A stretch of DNA of 64,000 nucleotides, taken from assembly GCA_964412195.1 (NCBI GenBank), contig CAYPNP010000002.1, forward strand, positions 310,001-374,000, written 5' to 3'. Made by a program: the position numbers and the translations under genes. The DNA comes from CAYPNP01 sp964412195 (lineage in GTDB: Bacteria; Acidobacteriota; JAAYUB01). Below the pieces are notes generated by a model that was given only the letters and a program-made list of their open reading frames with translations, did not search any database and had not been told where the DNA came from. This document shows positions 9,370 through 17,473 of this stretch, in pieces; position 1 is the stretch's first letter, and every line of letters starts with the position of its first letter.

Positions 9370-9560
9370 AGGATTCACCACAAAGACACAAAGGGCACAA
9401 AGTCAATCCGGATATAAACGTCGAACGTTGAACGTCGAACTCTGAACGCTGAATGGGGACACAAGGAGACGCTCCTGATTGCCGTTCAGAGTTCAGTGTT
9501 CGGCGTTCAACGTTCCGCGTTCGGTTTGCTTTGTGTTCTTTGTGCCTTTGTGGTGAATGA
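9370..9560. repeat. Long imperfect inverted repeat at convergent junction
   Basis: The outer arms 9373-9401 and 9530-9559 are near-perfect inverted copies of a CACAAAG-rich string. The inner arms (about 9419-9452 and 9486-9525) are inverted copies of a drifting 7-base GTTGAAC-like unit. About 34 bases separate them. The element fills the gap between two converging stop codons and could fold into a hairpin of about 185 bases. Confidence 0.8.
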
Positions 9561-9561
9561 T

Positions 9562-10695
9562 TTATAACCGAAAACGGAGCAATGCACCGATGTGGCCCGC
9601 CTTCTCCATGCCGACGCCCTCATAGACCTGCTGCACCTCGCAGTTGCGCTGCAGCGCCCGGTCGACCGCCAGGGTGATCACGTCGGGCGCCTCCACCATC
9701 GGGCTGGCGCACAGCGGGCAGGTTTCCTCCAGGATGCCCAGGTAGTGGCATTTGACGCAGGTGGCGCCCGCCTGCTGGTAATCGCGGGCGACGACCAGGG
9801 TTTCCACGGCCTCGGCGTTGAGGTGCCGCAGCGTCTCCTCGAGGCCGGTCACCGCCGGCCCGCCCGACCCGACAGCCTGCAGCAGCCGCTCCACGATCCG
9901 GCAGTGCTGCTTGAAGACCAGGCTCTTTTCGGCGCGGACCGAGCGCTCCAACACTTCATGCTCGGGCGTGTCCACCGGGAGATCGAGGTGGGCGACGATC
10001 TTCTCCCGCAGATACGAATGAAGGATGGTTTCAAACTCCTTCAGGCACTCCCCCTTCCCGCTCAGGATCAGCCACTCGAACTGGTCGCGCTTGTAAAGCT
10101 CGAACAGCGTGTCGGCCACGTGGTGCAGGTGCTCGCTGATCTTCCGGTCCAGCTTGCGGGCCGTCCGCTTTTCGTCGTAGCCGGACCAGCCCGCCCGCCT
10201 CACCTTGGGCGGCACCTCGTCGACGACCTGCCGGTGTTCCAGGATGACACCCTTGTAGATCAGGAAGATGCGGGCGTCGTTCCGGTCCACCAGGACCGTG
10301 CAGAAGCGGTGGTACTCCACCTCCTGGAACTGGAGCGGCCGGATGAATGGCGCGTCCCCCAGGACGAACCGGTTCCGGGGCGGTCGGGGCAACTCCACCA
10401 CATGCCAAAAACCCTCGCCGGTGCAGCTGAAAAGGGCCAGGCCCCGGCAGTTGAATTCCCGAAAATTCTTGACGATATAGTCCTCCACTTTCTGGATCTC
10501 GGCGAGCGCCTGCCGGCGGTACTCCTTGCCTTTCGATTCGACCTGGTGCCGGGCGAGGCGGCTCATCTCCTTCAGGATTGTCTCCACATGCTTCTTGGAA
10601 TTGAATTTTCCATCGGTGTTCAAGTACACCGAGATCACCGGGTGTTCCCCCGAGCGGGACTGACGGAGAAGCTCGATGTCCTTTTTCGTCAGCAT
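9562..10695 (-). CDS. Bacterial archaeo-eukaryotic release factor-like protein (baeRF)
   Basis: 377 residues. The sequence matches the layout of the bacterial proteins related to archaeal/eukaryotic eRF1 (baeRF, probably family 10): an N-terminal domain (HPVISVYLNTDG), a central eRF1 domain 2-like part (FCTVLVDRNDARIFLIYKG and a basic stretch RRAGWSGYDEKRTARKLDRK), and a C-terminal domain 3-like part holding a zinc ribbon (CVKC at about 318, then CPLC). Family members are proposed to act on ribosomes or stalled peptidyl-tRNA; this one has not been tested. I see no GGQ motif, the hydrolysis loop of classical eRF1. A strong AGGAGGA site precedes the ATG. Confidence 0.75.
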   Translation of the reverse strand: MLTKKDIELLRQSRSGEHPVISVYLNTDGKFNSKKHVETILKEMSRLARHQVESKGKEYRRQALAEIQKVEDYIVKNFREFNCRGLALFSCTGEGFWHVVELPRPPRNRFVLGDAPFIRPLQFQEVEYHRFCTVLVDRNDARIFLIYKGVILEHRQVVDEVPPKVRRAGWSGYDEKRTARKLDRKISEHLHHVADTLFELYKRDQFEWLILSGKGECLKEFETILHSYLREKIVAHLDLPVDTPEHEVLERSVRAEKSLVFKQHCRIVERLLQAVGSGGPAVTGLEETLRHLNAEAVETLVVARDYQQAGATCVKCHYLGILEETCPLCASPMVEAPDVITLAVDRALQRNCEVQQVYEGVGMEKAGHIGALLRFRL

Positions 10696-10969
10696 GGCTT
10701 CCTCCTGCTGGATTTATTGGAAAACCGGACCCTTCGTCCGACTGCCTCCCTCAGAGCGGACGAGCCGTGGAATCGAAAAACCAAAACGAAAACCTTTGAC
10801 TCATAAGGTCTTCAAGATAGGATGCCTGTTTTTGCCGCTTGGATAACGCATGGAATCGTTTGACTTGATTATACCCCCGCGCGCGCGGATCACCAAGATG
10901 AAAAAAAGTTGCAAGGCCCGGACAGGCCCTCCGTCTGTTAGTTGAGCGAAACGAACCGGAGGTGCAATC

Positions 10970-11761
10970 ATGGAACGCCTGTTTTTCACCCTGACCGTCT
11001 GGATTCTTTCCTTTTTCAGCCTTTCGGCGCATCCGTCCGCGTGGCCGCTGGAACTGCAGGTCCGCGTGGACGGCCACACCCGGCCGGTTTACAGCCACGG
11101 AGGCAAGCACTATATCGAGGCGTTGAAGGGACGGGAATACACCCTCGTGATGATCAACCATTCGGACCGCCGGCTGGCGGTGGCCCTGGCGGTGGACGGG
11201 CTGAACACCATCGACGCCCGCCACACCGAGCCGCGCAAGGCCATGAAGTGGGTCATCGAGCCGCACGACACGGTGGAGATCTCCGGTTGGCAGGTCAGTT
11301 CCGACCGGGCCCGCCGCTTCTACTTCACTTCGGAATCGGACTCCTATGGTGCCGCGCTGGGCCAGACACAGAACCTGGGCATCATCTCCGCCGCGGTCTT
11401 CCGCGTGAAGGCGCCCGCCGTCGAAACGGAGTACCGGCGGGAGGCGCCCGCCCCGGCGGCCCCCGGCGCCGGCGCGCCGGCCGAGTTCAAGGGCCAGCTC
11501 TCGAGCAACCTGGAAAAGCAGAAGTGCGATGAGAAGGTGGAGGACTTCGCCGCCACCGGCATGGGAGACTCCATGTCCCACCGGGTGGAACGGGTCCACC
11601 TGGAACTGGAGCCGAATCCGTACCAGACGATCAACCTGCGCTATGAATTCCGGAATTCCCTGGTGAAGCTGGGGGTGCTGCCCCAGGGACAGGACCGCCT
11701 GGAGCGGAGGGAACACGCCCAGGGCTTCGAGTCTCCCAAGTGGTGCCCGGAGCCCCGCTGA
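10970..11761 (+). CDS. Secreted protein of unknown function
   Basis: 263 residues with a clear signal peptide (hydrophobic run LFFTLTVWILSFFSLSAHPS). The mature part begins with a beta-rich domain (LELQVRVDGHTRPVYSHGG; REYTLVMINHSDRRLAVALA), followed by a Pro/Ala-rich stretch near residues 150-170 and a more polar C-terminus. GGAGGT lies 6 bases before the ATG. It ends 3 bases from the converging response-regulator gene. I do not recognise the family; the domain reads like a structural or binding module, not an enzyme. Confidence 0.7.
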   Translation: MERLFFTLTVWILSFFSLSAHPSAWPLELQVRVDGHTRPVYSHGGKHYIEALKGREYTLVMINHSDRRLAVALAVDGLNTIDARHTEPRKAMKWVIEPHDTVEISGWQVSSDRARRFYFTSESDSYGAALGQTQNLGIISAAVFRVKAPAVETEYRREAPAPAAPGAGAPAEFKGQLSSNLEKQKCDEKVEDFAATGMGDSMSHRVERVHLELEPNPYQTINLRYEFRNSLVKLGVLPQGQDRLERREHAQGFESPKWCPEPR

Positions 11762-11764
11762 GGT

Positions 11765-12862
11765 TCAGAGCTTCCGCTCCATCATGCTGTCGAGGTCAGG
11801 CGTGTGGATCTGCAGGTCGGGGAAAATACGGTCGACGACGGGACGGAGGTATTCCACCCCTTCGAACGATTCCTGGACGAAGGCCAGGAACGCTTCCACC
11901 ACCTTCGGGTCAAACTGGGTGCCGGCACAACGGCGGGCCTCCGCGATCGCGTACGAAACCGTGCGGGCAGTGCGGTAGGGCCGGTCCGAGGTGATGGCGT
12001 CAAACATGTCGGCCACGGCCAGCACCCGAGCGCCGTCAGGGATGTTCTCGCCCTTCAGGCCGTCAGGGCGGCCGCTGCCGTCCCAAAACTCGTGGTGGTG
12101 CTTCACGTAGCCCAGGATGTCCTTGTCCCGCAGGATGGGGGACAGGATCTTGGCGCTGATGGCCGGGTGGTCGTAGATATGGGAGTACTCCTCGGCGTCG
12201 AGCGTGGTGGGCTTGTTGAGGATGCTCTCCTTGACGCCGATCTTGCCGATGTCGTGCAGCAGGCCCGCCAGGTAGATCTTGTGGATCTTCTCCCGGGGGA
12301 ACTGCATCCGTTTGGCGATCTCGACAGCATACTGCGTGACCCGCCGGGAGTGACCCTCGGTGTACTTGTCCTTGGCTTCGAGGGCGGAGACGAGCGACTT
12401 GACCGCGTCCAGGTACAGGTTCTTGATCTCGCGGGTCTGCTCCTCGACCTTGTCCTCCAGGAACATCTGGTACTCGCGGTTCTTGAGGATCAAGCCGCGC
12501 TTCTCGAGCGCCCGCTCCACGGCGATGCAGACCTCGTCCAGGTTGAAGGGCTTGGTGATGTAATCGTAGGCACCCATCTTGAGGGTCTCGATGGCGATGC
12601 TCATGTCGGACACCGCCGTGACCATGATGACCGCCATGTCGGGATCGATCTCGCGGACGCGTTTCAGCAGGTCGATGCCGCTCAGGCCGGGCATCCGGAT
12701 GTCGCTGACCACCAGGTCGAAGCGCTTGCCGGCATCGAACATCTCCAGCGCCAGCACGGCGCTCGCGGCGGTCTCGCAGCTGTAGCCCTCCTCGTTGAGC
12801 CGCCAGCAGAGGATCTCTCGCACGCTGGGTTCGTCCTCGACTACGAGAATCGATGCGAACAT
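11765..12862 (-). CDS. Response regulator with HD-GYP-type output domain
   Basis: 365 residues. The receiver domain (about 1-120) has the acidic pocket VVEDE and the phospho-acceptor Asp in VVSDIRMPG (about D54). A helical linker leads to an HD-GYP domain with LAGLLHDIGKIG as the HD metal pair and HHEFWDGSGRPDG as the second signature. The canonical GYP triplet reads GRP here. The family hydrolyses cyclic di-GMP or related dinucleotides. It is transcribed 46 bases after the Crp/Fnr gene, so the two regulators probably share a transcript. The partner histidine kinase is not in the window. Confidence 0.88.
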   Translation of the reverse strand: MFASILVVEDEPSVREILCWRLNEEGYSCETAASAVLALEMFDAGKRFDLVVSDIRMPGLSGIDLLKRVREIDPDMAVIMVTAVSDMSIAIETLKMGAYDYITKPFNLDEVCIAVERALEKRGLILKNREYQMFLEDKVEEQTREIKNLYLDAVKSLVSALEAKDKYTEGHSRRVTQYAVEIAKRMQFPREKIHKIYLAGLLHDIGKIGVKESILNKPTTLDAEEYSHIYDHPAISAKILSPILRDKDILGYVKHHHEFWDGSGRPDGLKGENIPDGARVLAVADMFDAITSDRPYRTARTVSYAIAEARRCAGTQFDPKVVEAFLAFVQESFEGVEYLRPVVDRIFPDLQIHTPDLDSMMERKL

Positions 12863-12908
12863 TCCTGTACCCCCTCGCGATGAGGCCTGCCCGATCCCGC
12901 TGCCGGAT

Positions 12909-13589
12909 TCAGGGCTTGGATTCCTTCCAGTACGGATTCCCGATCAGGACCATCTTGTGGGCGGAGATCTTCAGCAGGTTCTGCGTCTGCAGCTTGGACA
13001 TGAGCCGGCTGATGGTCTCCCTCGACGTGCCCGCCATTTCCGCCAATTCCTGATGGGTGATCTTGACGCTGATGCAAATCTCGTCGCCCTTTTGGATTCC
13101 CTCGCTCTTGGCCAGATTCAGGAGGATGTGCTTGAGCCGCGTCTCGGCGTCGGTGAATTTCAGCACCTGGATGATCTTCCAGGAGTCCCGCAGCTTGAGG
13201 CAGAGCATGGCCAGCATCGAGCGGACCACCTGGGGGTTCCGCATGAGCACGGCGTCGAAATGGGCCTTGGAGATCGTGATGATCTTGCAGTCCTCCATGG
13301 CGCTGACGGTGGCCGGCGTGGTCATGTTGTCCAGCAGGGACATTTCGCCGAAGGTGTCGCCGGAGTGGTGGATGGCCAGGATGTTCTCGCGCCCCTCGGG
13401 GGAACTCTGGACGACCTTGACCTCTCCGAACTTGACGATGTACATGTATTTGCCGGTCTCTTCCTCCATGAAGATGACCTGGTTTTTCTTGTACTCCCGC
13501 TCCTGGAAGATGTGGTGCATGCCGTCCAGCTCTTCCGGCGAGAGGTCCTTGAAGAGTGGATTGCGCCTAAGAAAATCGAGGCTGGTCAT
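12909..13589 (-). CDS. Crp/Fnr-family transcriptional regulator
   Basis: 226 residues. The N-terminal cyclic-nucleotide-binding-type domain (about 1-130) has GDTFGEMSLLDNMTTPATV in the ligand-pocket region. Its Glu/Arg pair is only partly kept: GEM is present, but the Arg of the usual RxA motif is replaced by TPA, so cAMP binding is doubtful. No Fnr-type N-terminal cysteine set is seen. The C-terminal winged helix (about 155-215) carries ITHQELAEMAGTSRETISRL, a typical Crp recognition helix. It lies between the polyferredoxin gene and the HD-GYP-type regulator, all on one strand. Confidence 0.88.
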   Translation of the reverse strand: MTSLDFLRRNPLFKDLSPEELDGMHHIFQEREYKKNQVIFMEEETGKYMYIVKFGEVKVVQSSPEGRENILAIHHSGDTFGEMSLLDNMTTPATVSAMEDCKIITISKAHFDAVLMRNPQVVRSMLAMLCLKLRDSWKIIQVLKFTDAETRLKHILLNLAKSEGIQKGDEICISVKITHQELAEMAGTSRETISRLMSKLQTQNLLKISAHKMVLIGNPYWKESKP

Positions 13590-13661
13590 AATAACCCGCT
13601 ATTCCGGTAACCCTTTGCTCCGGTCATCATACCTTGAAGCGGCGGGCAACGCAACTCTCTT

Positions 13662-15326
13662 TCACGCGCCGGGTGGCGTGATCCGGTTGAAGGCGGAGCG
13701 GCTCTCGCCCACGCAGGTCACCACGATGGCCGAGGAATCGGCCACGGGGCACTTGTTTTCGCAGATGCCGCAGCCGATGCAATAGGCCATGTCGATCACC
13801 GGCTTCTGGACTTCCACCAAGCGGCCGTCGGGCGCGCGCACGGTCTCCTTGACCAGCTTGATCGCCTTCTGGCCATGCACCGTCGGGCAGACCTCCTCGC
13901 AGACGATGCACGGGGTGGCCATCGCCCAGGGCAGGCAGCGGTTGCGGTCGACGTGGGCCAGGCCGGTGCGGACCAGGTCGTGGCCGTTGGTGCCGAGCCG
14001 GTCGTCCAGGGTGATGGGGGCGATGGCGCCCGTGGAGCAGGCCTGGCTGCAAAGGGTGCAGCGGTCGTCGCAGTAGCCGATCTTGGGCACCAGTACCGGG
14101 GTCCAGAGCGCGCCGATGCCCCCTTCCACGCCCGATGGATGCAGGGCGTTGGTGGGGCAGGCCTTCATGCAGGCGCCGCAGCGGACGCACAGCGCCTGGA
14201 AATCCGGCTCGGGACGCGCGCCGGGCGGCCGGATCAGCCGGTCGTAGGGTTTGAAGACGCGGCCGCCCTTCTCGAGGTTCTCCGCCCCGAGATGCTGCAG
14301 CGGCGCCGCCAGGAATCCCGCCGCCAGGCCGCCCAGCACGATCCGGCGGTCCAGGTCCGGCAGAGGCGACCGCTCGGCGGCCGGCTGCTTTTTCAGCGTG
14401 ATTTCGAATTTCAGGCAGCTCTCCGGGCAGGCGTCCACGCAGTTGCGGCAGAAGTGGCACTCGGAGGGGATCCAGGGATGCCCGGGCATGGGCTGGTCGC
14501 CGCCCTGGCAGTGCTGCACGCAGCGCTGGCAATGGGAGCAGGCGGACTCGTCCCGGACCAGCTGCAGCGGAGACCACCGCGCGAGCAAGCCCAGCAGCGC
14601 CCCCAGGGGGCAGACGTAGCGGCACCAGAATCGGGTCTCCCGCCGGTTCAGCGCCAGCGCCAGCAGGAACAGGAGCCCGAGGATGAAGGCCTGGAGGAAG
14701 TAGCGCGGCTCGAAGGGCGTCACGCGGCCGCGCAGGGCGTTCAGGAGGATATCGGACACTCCGCCCAGGCCGGCGCCATCCAGCAGGCGGACCAGGCCGT
14801 CCAGCCCCATCCCCAGCATGGGGTGGACCGCCACCGCCAGGGACCGGGTGAGGAAGGAGAACGGATCCAGCCAACCGGCGAAGTTCACGGCCAGCAGAAC
14901 GCCGCCCAGCACAAACAGGAGGACCGCGTACTTGGCGTTGCGCCAGGCATTCCATTGCCAGCGGCGGGTCCGGACGGCGCGGCGGGCCGACTGCTTCCCC
15001 GCCGAGCAGAGCTGGTGGAGGGTGCCGAAGGGGCAGATCCAGCCGCAGAACGCGCGGTTCAGCAGCAGGGCCGCCAGCACGACCGGCACCGACCAGAGGA
15101 AGGCCGGCAGGAGGATCCGGCCCGCCGCCATGGCGGTCAGGGCCACCAGCGGATCGAGGTGGAAGAAGAACGCCACCGGAGCGGTGACGTGGTAGATCTC
15201 CTCCGTCATCCCGGACGGTAGCGCCGGGAAGTCGGTCTGGAAAAACAGGTACAGGAAGAAGAGCCCGAAGGCCGCCTGGCTGAGACGGCGGAGCCCGGTC
15301 AGCCGGAATGCGCGCCGGAGATCCAT
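13662..15326 (-). CDS. NapH/NapG-like membrane polyferredoxin fusion
   Basis: 554 residues. The N-terminal half is NapH/NosR-like: several membrane helices with CGWICPFGTLHQLC and CRYVCPLGALLGLL, then two cluster motifs (CSHCQRCVQHC; CHFCRNCVDACPESC). A second half begins with a hydrophobic segment resembling an internal Tat/anchor region (DRRIVLGGLAAGFLAAP) and carries four more iron-sulfur motif groups (CVRCGACMKACP, CTLCSQAC, CIVCEEVCP, CIGCGICENKCP), like NapG. It therefore joins an integral electron-transfer protein to a periplasmic-type ferredoxin. It follows the DUF362 gene by 1 base. Electron donor and acceptor are not identifiable from the window; no nitrate or nitrous oxide reductase is present. 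Confidence 0.85.
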   Translation of the reverse strand: MDLRRAFRLTGLRRLSQAAFGLFFLYLFFQTDFPALPSGMTEEIYHVTAPVAFFFHLDPLVALTAMAAGRILLPAFLWSVPVVLAALLLNRAFCGWICPFGTLHQLCSAGKQSARRAVRTRRWQWNAWRNAKYAVLLFVLGGVLLAVNFAGWLDPFSFLTRSLAVAVHPMLGMGLDGLVRLLDGAGLGGVSDILLNALRGRVTPFEPRYFLQAFILGLLFLLALALNRRETRFWCRYVCPLGALLGLLARWSPLQLVRDESACSHCQRCVQHCQGGDQPMPGHPWIPSECHFCRNCVDACPESCLKFEITLKKQPAAERSPLPDLDRRIVLGGLAAGFLAAPLQHLGAENLEKGGRVFKPYDRLIRPPGARPEPDFQALCVRCGACMKACPTNALHPSGVEGGIGALWTPVLVPKIGYCDDRCTLCSQACSTGAIAPITLDDRLGTNGHDLVRTGLAHVDRNRCLPWAMATPCIVCEEVCPTVHGQKAIKLVKETVRAPDGRLVEVQKPVIDMAYCIGCGICENKCPVADSSAIVVTCVGESRSAFNRITPPGA

Positions 15327-15327
15327 C

Positions 15328-16284
15328 TCACAACACCACTTTCTGCAGGCGGAGGGTCTGGAAATCCAGGACGCCCAGTCCGCGGGCGGCCGCCTCGCGG
15401 AGGTAGCCGAGCTGCGGCGGCGCCAGCTGGAACAGCGTGCAGCCGAAGGCGTCCACCGCGACGGCGTCCACGCCGGCGGCCAGGGTGCGGGCCGTCTGCA
15501 CGTCGGCGAGGGAGCCGCCCTGCGGCCCGTTGCGGAGCAGGATACGGTAGGCGTCGAGCACCGTCAGGGTCGGCCGCAGGTACGCCCCCAGATCGGCCAG
15601 GGCCACGTGGATGTTCTGGTGGAACGACTCGCGCTTCCCGCCGATGACGCCCATCAGGTTCTTGAAGCCCATGGAGATCCGCGCCGTGCTGTGCTGCTTG
15701 GCGACGGGCACGTTGATGACCTTGTCGGCCTCGAGCACGTCCCGGTAGAGCGGCCACTCCTTGAGCCACTGCCCGCGGGTGTTCACGTTGACGAACTTGC
15801 GCTCCTCGGTGAACTCCATCTGCACGCCGAGGTCCTGCACCGCCGGCGCGATGCCGCTGCGGGCGTAGCAGTGCCGGGGCTCGTACAGGGTGTGGTCGAA
15901 GATCCGGACGGTCTTCGCGCCCGCCTCCAGCACCTGGATGGCCAGCTCGCGCACCACGTCGGGGTTGGTGTTCGCGGCCTGCTCGGGGGCGCGGTTGAAT
16001 CCGATGTTCGGCTTGATCACCACGACGTCGCCGCGGGAGACGAACCGCTTCATGCCGCCCAGCTCCTGGAGCGCCCGCTTGACCAGGTCGGCCGGCTCGC
16101 CGTTTTCCACCGTCACCAGGTCGAAAGGCAGCCCGCCGGCCACCCGCTTGTCGGTCTGGAATCCGGCCGGGGCCTTGCCGCACCCGGCCAGGCCGCCCAG
16201 CAGGACCGCGCCCGCCGCCGGCAGCAGGACTTCCCCCAGCACTTCCCGCCGGGTCCAGTTCCGGTGATCTTCATGATCAGACAT
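15328..16284 (-). CDS. DUF362-domain protein with Tat signal
   Basis: 318 residues. The N-terminus has a twin-arginine signal (NWTRREVLGEVLLPAAGAVL) ending near a lipobox-like LAGCG, so export as a folded and possibly lipid-anchored protein is likely. The body carries DUF362 features such as DVVVIKPNIGFN, NVPVAKQHSTARISMGFKN and a C-terminal DAFGCTLF segment. The ATG at 16284 is preferred because AGGAGG lies 5 bases upstream; the GTG 6 bases earlier overlaps that site. DUF362 proteins are often encoded with multi-cluster ferredoxins, as here with the next gene. Biochemical role is unproven. Confidence 0.85.
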   Translation of the reverse strand: MSDHEDHRNWTRREVLGEVLLPAAGAVLLGGLAGCGKAPAGFQTDKRVAGGLPFDLVTVENGEPADLVKRALQELGGMKRFVSRGDVVVIKPNIGFNRAPEQAANTNPDVVRELAIQVLEAGAKTVRIFDHTLYEPRHCYARSGIAPAVQDLGVQMEFTEERKFVNVNTRGQWLKEWPLYRDVLEADKVINVPVAKQHSTARISMGFKNLMGVIGGKRESFHQNIHVALADLGAYLRPTLTVLDAYRILLRNGPQGGSLADVQTARTLAAGVDAVAVDAFGCTLFQLAPPQLGYLREAAARGLGVLDFQTLRLQKVVL

Positions 16285-16306
16285 GGGCACCTCCTGACCC
16301 GGTATT

Positions 16307-17473
16307 TTACCGGGATTCGTCGTGGGAAGTTTCCGGTTTCTTTCCCCGGACCGGGAGGCCGTCCAGCCCCAGGTGCACGACGCTCTCGTCCTCCAGGTCC
16401 AGCTTGCGGCGGAGCGCCCGTTTCGCCCCGCGGATCGCCAGCCCGGCCAGGGCCCCCAGCACGAACGCGACGGCCAGGATCAGGAAGACCATCTTGAAGC
16501 CGGTCAGGAGCAGGTCACTGTAAGTGAAGTAATCCCGGCGGAAGAACCGCTTCGGATCGATCTCCTCGACGACCTGGTCGCTGCGGTAGCGCCGGTCGAG
16601 CCCATCCAGGATCTGGGGGATGTCAGGCCTTTCCGGCCCGATGAAGAGGCTGTTCTCCGAGTCACAGCGGCGGACCCGGAGAACGATCCTCCTGGCCGGA
16701 TCGATGAGCGTGCCGTCGAGCCCCGTGAAATCCCTGGACGGCCGCGAAGGTCCGGCGCCGCCGCCTCCCCACCCGGCCCAATACTCGCCCAGGGCGTCCT
16801 GATACCGGGCAACCAGCAAGGATGGTCGTGGGACCTGGGGATCCTTGAACCGGGGATCCGGTTGCAATTCGAACAATCCCGGAGGGGCTTCCGGCCAGAG
16901 CAGGCGGACCTGAAAGTCCCGCACCACGAAGCGTCGGCTGGACCAGACCCGGTGGTCGGCAGGCAGCCGGAGGAACAGGTCGGGCAGCGGCACCGGCTGC
17001 TTGAATTGCTCGCGCAACCAGGGGAGGTAAACGGAAAGCTGGGCGCGCCGCAGGTCCGGAAACACCGACCGGATCACCCGGTTGCCCTGCCAGAACACCA
17101 ACTCGTGCTCCTGGATGAAGCAGTCAGCCTGCTCGTTGTACGGCTTGGCGCCTTCGCTTTGCAGGAAGGTGAAGAAGCTGAGTGCGGCCCGCGTACCCGC
17201 CGGGTCCGCGTCCACTGCGGGTTGATCGAAAACATAGATATGGATCTGGACGTCCTGGCCCTCGAACCGGCGGGGAACCAGAATGTAGCGCTTCAGCGGC
17301 AGGTCGCCCAAGAGGACCTTGTCCTGCGGAGAAAGCACCCCTTCTCTTGGCGCCTCGGTGTCGGCGGGCGTCCAGCTCTTCAGGTCCACGGCTTGGGCGG
17401 CCAGGCCGGACGAGACGGCCAGCAAAAGGGCCAGCAGCCACGGCAGGCGGGAGCGGTTACCGGGTCTTGCCAT
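16307..17473 (-). CDS. Exported protein with C-terminal membrane anchor
   Basis: 388 residues with a signal peptide (LPWLLALLLAVSSGLAAQA), a long extracytoplasmic region and one C-terminal membrane helix (about residues 330-352, MVFLILAVAFVLGALAGLAI) followed by a charged tail. DQPAVDADPAGTRAALSFF and CFIQEHELVFWQGNRVIRSV are the most structured-looking stretches. The start overlaps the end of the amidase gene by 17 bases, implying translational coupling, and DUF362 follows 22 bases later. The family is not recognised; location suggests an envelope function. Confidence 0.7.
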   Translation of the reverse strand: MARPGNRSRLPWLLALLLAVSSGLAAQAVDLKSWTPADTEAPREGVLSPQDKVLLGDLPLKRYILVPRRFEGQDVQIHIYVFDQPAVDADPAGTRAALSFFTFLQSEGAKPYNEQADCFIQEHELVFWQGNRVIRSVFPDLRRAQLSVYLPWLREQFKQPVPLPDLFLRLPADHRVWSSRRFVVRDFQVRLLWPEAPPGLFELQPDPRFKDPQVPRPSLLVARYQDALGEYWAGWGGGGAGPSRPSRDFTGLDGTLIDPARRIVLRVRRCDSENSLFIGPERPDIPQILDGLDRRYRSDQVVEEIDPKRFFRRDYFTYSDLLLTGFKMVFLILAVAFVLGALAGLAIRGAKRALRRKLDLEDESVVHLGLDGLPVRGKKPETSHDESR

